Source: Natronogracilivirga saccharolytica (lineage in GTDB: Bacteria > Bacteroidota > Rhodothermia > Balneolales > Natronogracilivirgulaceae). From it: a stretch of DNA of 64,000 nt. Below, in pieces: positions 59,551-64,000 of the stretch; the stretch's first letter is position 1, and the number at the start of each line of letters is the position of its first letter. The stretch is from contig NZ_JAFIDN010000001.1 of assembly GCF_017921895.1 (NCBI RefSeq), forward strand, positions 1 through 64,000. The letters are read 5' to 3'. The notes below the pieces were generated by a model that was not told the origin of the DNA, did no database searches, and saw only the letters and a program-made list of their open reading frames with translations. The position numbers were made by a program, and so were the translations under genes.

Positions 59551-61677
59551 ACGGGATTTCACATAATCTCCGGCACGAAGTCTGTAAATATAGGTTCCGC
59601 TGGACAGTTCCGTGGCATCGAATGTGACATTATGCTGCCCTGAAGGCAAATTTTCGTTCTTCAGTACAGTGACCTGCTGACCGAGCAGATTATAAACACT
59701 GAGTTTTGCATGGGCTGTCCCGGGTAGTGAAAAAGATATGGTAGTGGTTGGATTAAACGGATTGGGATAATTTTGGCCGAGCTCTACACCTTGCGGGGTG
59801 TCATCCTCAAAATCACCGGCTGAAGTTTCACGCTCTACGGCTGATACATCCAACTGATCAAAATACCAGGTATGGTTTTCACTACCATCACCGATCTGTC
59901 CGTCCTGTAAATCAAAAATGAGGGTAATCAGGTCCCATTCGGTATCAAATCCTGCACCACTCATATCCCAGGTCAATTCTTCCCACTCATTGCTGGTCGT
60001 GGTCGGCTCCGCCATTTCGAACTCCTCATCACCTGCCTGCTGTTCCATTTTCATCACTACAGGAGCACCTTCCCGGGGAGACCATACTTTCATGGATATG
60101 GTGTGGTTTTCGGGATCAAAAGTGAAGGAGTGATCAAGGTGCATGAAAGCCCCGCCCCAGAAGGCGCCGCCATCCTTGACCATTTTACCTACGCGCCCGC
60201 TGTCATTTACATCATCGGTAGCGGGATTTTCGACCACACTGGCCTGACCACCGTCAAACCCGAAGAAAGCAAGGTGCCAGGGGAAATCGGGATCTTCGAA
60301 ATCTAGCGGCAGTGAAACAGGCACAAGATCATCCGGAGACTCCGGTCCATCCGGAAGCTCATCATCGTCTTCTGCAGCGGTGATGGAAAGATTGTTGAAA
60401 TACCATGTGAAGTTGTCACTGCCATCTCCTGTTTGTCCTTCCATATCATCAAACACCAGGGAGATAACATCCCATGCCTCGTCATAACCGGCATCGCTCA
60501 TGTCCCACGTAAGCACTTCCCACTGATCGCTTGTTTCTGTAGATACTGTGGCTTCAAATGTGGCATTACCATTGGACTGGCCGGTACGGATGGTCACGGG
60601 CACATTTTCGCGTGGTGACCAGACCTTCATTGTGACCTGGTTGTTATTTTGATCAAAAGTAAACGGAGTTGTCAGCATAAATTCCGATCCGCCCAGATGC
60701 GAACCACCGTCCTTGACCATTTTACCTACCCGCTCGCTGTCATTCACATCATCGGGTGCGGGGTTATCCACAACGGAAAAGTTGCCGCCGTCGAAGTCTC
60801 TGAAGGCTTCGCTCCAGTTAACCGACTGGTCATCAAAATTGACCGGAAGTGTCACAAGTGTATCGGCATCGGCATCCTGATACACCCTGACATAATCGAC
60901 GATCATTTCCTGGGGAAACTGGGTAGTATGGTCCGGATATCCGGGCCAGTTACCTCCAACGGCGACATTCAGGATCATGTGGAATCTCTGGTCAAAGGGC
61001 GCTGGAAAATCGTGCCCCTGGGTGTACCAGTCATCCTGTGTCTGGTAATGCTCCCCGTCGACATACCAGCGCATTTCACCATGCTCCCATTCAAGGGTGA
61101 ATGTGTAAAAATCATCATGAAATGTGCCTTCGTCAAGCTGGTAATAATCACCGGTATGCACATTATCGGGCCATCCGCCCCCATAATGCAGGGTGCCATG
61201 AACTTTGTCGGGCTCATGACCGAGGTATTCCATAATGTCGATTTCGCCGCTGGCAGCCCATCCGCCATAGACATCATCGGTAGGCATCATCCATATGGCC
61301 GGCCATATCCCCTGTCCGACGGGCATTTTGGCACGAATTTCAAAACGTCCGTACCGCCAGTCACCCTTATTGATGGTTCGGATCCGGGCTGAGGTATAAT
61401 CCATTCCGCCATAATTTTCTTCGCGGGCGACAATGTGGAGTTTTCCGTCTTCAACAAAAATGTTCTTTTCCCGGTCGGTGTAGTATTGTGACTCATTGTT
61501 GCCCCATCCGGTGAGTCCTTCGGCTGCTCCGGTTCCATATTGATAAGACCACTTTGACTCGTCCAGTTCTTCACCGTCAAACTCATCGGACCAGACGAGT
61601 TCCCAGTTCTGGGCGTGGAGATTGCCGGAAATAAATCCTATTAGAAAAATGCATAAAAAAATCCTGAGAAATGACAT
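59530..61677 (-). CDS. GH16 glucanase with two binding-like modules and type IX sorting domain
   Basis: A 715-residue exported enzyme. Signal peptide 1-22; GH16 domain about 24-270 with GEIDIMEYLGHE, giving Glu145, Asp147 and Glu150; module 1 about 277-435; module 2 about 455-612; sorting domain from about 635 (QNYPNPFNPTT, ending RQMMLVK). Both modules share NPAxDDVNDS, RVGKMVKDGG, KVWSPRE and the final WYFxxL strand, and are about half identical by eye. The modules probably bind beta-glucan and raise the enzyme's grip on insoluble chains. It is transcribed in the same direction as the 61903 and susD genes but after its own gap. Confidence 0.93.
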   Translation of the reverse strand: MSFLRIFLCIFLIGFISGNLHAQNWELVWSDEFDGEELDESKWSYQYGTGAAEGLTGWGNNESQYYTDREKNIFVEDGKLHIVAREENYGGMDYTSARIRTINKGDWRYGRFEIRAKMPVGQGIWPAIWMMPTDDVYGGWAASGEIDIMEYLGHEPDKVHGTLHYGGGWPDNVHTGDYYQLDEGTFHDDFYTFTLEWEHGEMRWYVDGEHYQTQDDWYTQGHDFPAPFDQRFHMILNVAVGGNWPGYPDHTTQFPQEMIVDYVRVYQDADADTLVTLPVNFDDQSVNWSEAFRDFDGGNFSVVDNPAPDDVNDSERVGKMVKDGGSHLGGSEFMLTTPFTFDQNNNQVTMKVWSPRENVPVTIRTGQSNGNATFEATVSTETSDQWEVLTWDMSDAGYDEAWDVISLVFDDMEGQTGDGSDNFTWYFNNLSITAAEDDDELPDGPESPDDLVPVSLPLDFEDPDFPWHLAFFGFDGGQASVVENPATDDVNDSGRVGKMVKDGGAFWGGAFMHLDHSFTFDPENHTISMKVWSPREGAPVVMKMEQQAGDEEFEMAEPTTTSNEWEELTWDMSGAGFDTEWDLITLIFDLQDGQIGDGSENHTWYFDQLDVSAVERETSAGDFEDDTPQGVELGQNYPNPFNPTTTISFSLPGTAHAKLSVYNLLGQQVTVLKNENLPSGQHNVTFDATELSSGTYIYRLRAGDYVKSRQMMLVK

Positions 61678-61801
61678 GGTATGAAAAGTTTAGTAATACA
61701 GAGATTTTCGATTCTGTTTGCCGGAACACAGTCCATGCACAATGATTCAGAGATTTCTTTGAGCATCTCTAATGTGCTGTTGTATCAGTTCGCAGTCTAA
61801 T

Positions 61802-61842
61802 AAAAAAACAAGTGATACCGGCAGTGTCATTGCCGGTATCAC
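61802..61842 (-). terminator. Rho-independent terminator of the 61903 gene
   Basis: GTGATACCGGCA (61842 to 61831 on the minus strand) and TGCCGGTATCAC (61823 to 61812) form a perfect 12-bp stem with a 7-base loop, followed by TTGTTTTTTTA. It starts about 60 bases after the stop. Confidence 0.93.
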
Positions 61843-61902
61843 ATTTGCCATTGCTGTATGCTTAATCAGATAGCGCTTAATCGAGATGATTGTTAAACCA
61901 AA

Positions 61903-63390
61903 TTACTTCACAAACATCATCTTTTTTGTCTGTGAAAATGAGCCTGCCTGAAGGCGGTAAATGTACACGCCACTGGCGAGGTCATTGGCATCAAATGATG
62001 CGGTATATTGCCCGGGCTGGTGTGTGCCACTGGCGAGAACAGCGATACGCTGGCCCATCAGATTGAATACTTCAAGCGTAACCTCAGACTGCTCCGGGAC
62101 TTCATACCGGATTTGTGTCTCCGGATTGAACGGGTTCGGGTAATTCTGCTCGAGATTAAATGCCGCCGGTGTAAGGTCACCGGATTCATCAATGCTGGTA
62201 GGCTGATATTCTACGTTTACTTCCAGGTCATCAAAATACCAGGTTGAACTTTCGCCACCGTCTCCTACACCACTTTCCTGGAAATCGAAAATCAAGGTTA
62301 CCACATCCCATTCGGTTTCAAAACCGGCACCGGACATATCCCAGATCATCTCCTCCCATTCTTGACTTTTTGTGGTATTACCGACGACTTCATATTCGGC
62401 CTCGCCATCCTGCTGTTCAACTTTCATCAATATGGGAACATCTTCTCTGGGTGACCAGACTTTCATGGATATGGCAGGGGCATTTTCATCTATGGTAAAA
62501 CTTTCATCAATATGTGTGAATGCACCTGCCCAGAAAGGTCCGGCACCTTTAATCATTTTTCCTACCCAGTCACTGCTGTTGCGGTCTGACTGATCGGGAT
62601 TTTCCACGCGCTCGACAAATCCTCCTTCAAATCCAAAAAAGGCGAAATTCCAGTTGTAATCCTCATCTTCAAAATCAAGCGGCAGTGTTACAGGATGCAA
62701 ATCCTCCGGATTAGCAGGGCCTTCGGGTCTTTCGGCATCCGGGTCAGCTGCATTGACTTCAAGATTGTCGAAGTACCAGGTCCAGTCCTCGCCGCCATCT
62801 CCGTCCTGGCCTTCATCGAAGTCAAATATCATGGTAATCTGATCCCAGTCATGAAGTACATTGGCGCCGCTGTATTCCCATGTCAATGTTTCCCACTCTC
62901 CGCTGGTTGAAGTCACTGCAAAAGCATCAACCTCGTTTTCACCATCGAACTGCTCGACTTTCAAATTGATCCCGACATTACTGCGGGGTGACCAGACGTC
63001 CATACTGATGGTATAATTTTCATCATCAAAATAGAATGGTTCGTCTACAAGAAAGAATGCTCCTGCCCAGTAGATTACAGCATCCTTTACCATGCGTCCT
63101 ACATAGTCGCTGTCGTTATCTTCATCTTTGTGCGGATTTTCAATGACATCCACGTGGGCGCCTTCAAAGCCCAGAAATACATTATCCCAGTTGATATCCT
63201 GATCTTCGAAATCAAGAGGCAGTGATACGGGGGTCAGGTCCGGTTCGGGTTCATCATCAACGGTGTCGGCAATGACGACGCCATCCGGTCCTGCAGAATT
63301 TGATTCAGATACATTATTAGTGGTCTGTGCGAACAAACCTGATACGGGCAGTAAGGCTGCAATTATTACGGTAAAAATAAAACGATACAT
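61903..63390 (-). CDS. Secreted two-module protein with type IX sorting domain, probable surface glycan-binding protein
   Basis: A 495-residue exported protein without a catalytic domain. Signal peptide 1-22 (ending LFAQ), modules at about 56-212 and 235-391, sorting domain from about 413 (QNYPNPFNPET, ending KKMMFVK). Both modules have the PLDFED, ENP, WAGAF, VWSPR, KVEQ and TWYFDxLEV blocks of the GH16 modules. AGAGGA at 12 bases before the ATG at 63390 fixes the start; the frame is open to 63516 but that part runs through the susD terminator. Position directly after susD suggests the SGBP role that SusE/SusF-type proteins fill in other glycan loci. Confidence 0.88.
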   Translation of the reverse strand: MYRFIFTVIIAALLPVSGLFAQTTNNVSESNSAGPDGVVIADTVDDEPEPDLTPVSLPLDFEDQDINWDNVFLGFEGAHVDVIENPHKDEDNDSDYVGRMVKDAVIYWAGAFFLVDEPFYFDDENYTISMDVWSPRSNVGINLKVEQFDGENEVDAFAVTSTSGEWETLTWEYSGANVLHDWDQITMIFDFDEGQDGDGGEDWTWYFDNLEVNAADPDAERPEGPANPEDLHPVTLPLDFEDEDYNWNFAFFGFEGGFVERVENPDQSDRNSSDWVGKMIKGAGPFWAGAFTHIDESFTIDENAPAISMKVWSPREDVPILMKVEQQDGEAEYEVVGNTTKSQEWEEMIWDMSGAGFETEWDVVTLIFDFQESGVGDGGESSTWYFDDLEVNVEYQPTSIDESGDLTPAAFNLEQNYPNPFNPETQIRYEVPEQSEVTLEVFNLMGQRIAVLASGTHQPGQYTASFDANDLASGVYIYRLQAGSFSQTKKMMFVK

Positions 63391-63471
63391 TAGTAATCCT
63401 CTAAAAATAGTAATTTTTGTTGATGTATGAATAGTTTTGTCCGGGGAAAGATTGCATGCCTTCCGGTGAAC

Positions 63472-63519
63472 AAAAAAAGATCCCTGTGACCCCGGGAAAT
63501 ATTTCCCGGGGGTCACAGG
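63472..63519 (-). terminator. Strong hairpin terminator between susD and the 61903 gene
   Basis: Arms at 63483-63499 (CCTGTGACCCCGGGAAA) and 63502-63519 pair over 17 bases with one bulged G, and a TTTTTTT run follows on the minus strand. It starts 13 bases after the susD stop. Confidence 0.93.
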
Positions 63520-63532
63520 TTAGTCAATTGAA

Positions 63533-64000
63533 TCAGTAGCCGGGGTTCTGCTCAAGTGTTCGGTCCGAAAGGTTGATTTCGGATTGTGGAATCGGCAGCA
63601 AACCCAGCCGTTCGGTCCGAAATTCAATCCGGATGTCACCGTCGGCACGTGCATTAATTGTTTCCGCGGCGGTATCCAGACCCATCCTGAGAAGATCCCA
63701 GTACCTTTTTCCTTCACCGGCAAACTCCAGTCTTCTCTCTTCCATGATGTTCTCACGATTGACCGGAATTTGTTCGAAGTCATCGCCGTAAGCCCTCATT
63801 CTGACCTGATCGAAGTAGTTCTGGGCATCGGATGCTCCGAGTTCAGCGGCCATGAGAAGAACATCCGCAAAACGGATAACCGGACGGTTGTAAGGCCAGT
63901 TGAATTCTAGATTGACGGATGGGAGGTCAGCACGACGAGGATAAAACTTCTTGAACGCGAATCCACGCCATTGATGCATTCCGTCTGCGTCGTGATTTAC
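63533..64000 (-). CDS. SusD/RagB-family outer-membrane glycan-binding lipoprotein, C-terminal part
   Basis: The last 155 residues of a SusD-like protein; the gene continues past the right edge, where the frame is still open. NRPVIRFADVLLMAAELG is the SusD helix, DQVRMRAYG and ENIMEERRLEFAGEGKRYWDLLRMG are the hallmark C-terminal blocks, and RLGLLPIPQSEINLS with LEQNPGY ends the family fold. SusD caps a TonB-dependent porin (SusC) that imports oligosaccharides. SusC is expected just outside the window. This makes the 54026-64000 stretch part of a polysaccharide utilisation locus. Confidence 0.95.
   Translation of the reverse strand, partial: VNHDADGMHQWRGFAFKKFYPRRADLPSVNLEFNWPYNRPVIRFADVLLMAAELGASDAQNYFDQVRMRAYGDDFEQIPVNRENIMEERRLEFAGEGKRYWDLLRMGLDTAAETINARADGDIRIEFRTERLGLLPIPQSEINLSDRTLEQNPGY

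Noticed and set aside
63391-63516. Longer start of the two-module secreted protein
   Set aside because: The added codons run through the susD terminator and would bury the signal peptide; AGAGGA before 63390 supports the short form.

Overview
The window reads as chromosome of a Bacteroidota-superphylum bacterium close to the Balneolota/Rhodothermota. The reasons are: five proteins ending in the type IX secretion sorting domain with a QNYPNPFNP-type start, a SusD-family protein, an alternative complex III operon joined to a caa3-type (A2) oxidase operon as known from Rhodothermus, a Bacteroidota-type RNA polymerase omega subunit, a menaquinone methyltransferase, and few strong Shine-Dalgarno sites. 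No tRNA, rRNA, CRISPR array, prophage or plasmid function was found.

Layout. 1-135: tail of an IS4-like transposase gene at the left edge. 174-5744: mixed small genes (two cupins, a lipid kinase, an SDR, a lipoprotein) and recQ. 5943-9388: sdhCAB on the minus strand. 9761-14221: housekeeping run glmM-like, yicC, gmk, rpoZ, coaBC. 14303-16283: a strange membrane-anchored protein with an extreme G-rich patch, and a lipase. 16285-19843 (minus): surE-panB-fabZ and menG with a membrane protein; then comF. 20944-30905 (plus): rodZ-like, ligA, STAS protein, sodium symporter, 7TM-HD phosphodiesterase, xerD, mtnA. 30910-34708: YciO-like, a PPi-type phosphofructokinase, a UPF0173 metallo-hydrolase and a DUF420 oxidase-assembly protein.

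35179-47917 is one respiratory block: ActABCDEF (quinol:cytochrome c oxidoreductase), a 120-residue single-span protein in the actG position, a Sco copper chaperone and the four caa3 subunits, with cytochrome c fused to subunit II. With sdhCAB this covers electron flow from succinate through menaquinol to oxygen.

49397-64000 is a beta-glucan (probably laminarin-type beta-1,3-glucan) utilisation region. It holds a secreted TIM-barrel hydrolase, an SGLT-like symporter, a LacI regulator with a perfect palindrome upstream, two GH16 glucanases, a CotH-kinase protein, two secreted proteins built of one recurring glycan-binding-like module, and the end of a susD gene. SusC, if present, lies beyond the right edge. 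Most genes here have strong hairpin terminators.

Most of the window is ordinary core genome. The parts worth a second look are the recurring 150-residue module, the secreted CotH protein among glucanases, the regulatory palindromes and repeats upstream of the glucan genes, the inverted repeat that covers the SDR start codon, and the G-rich patch with a 22-bp palindrome inside the 14303 gene.
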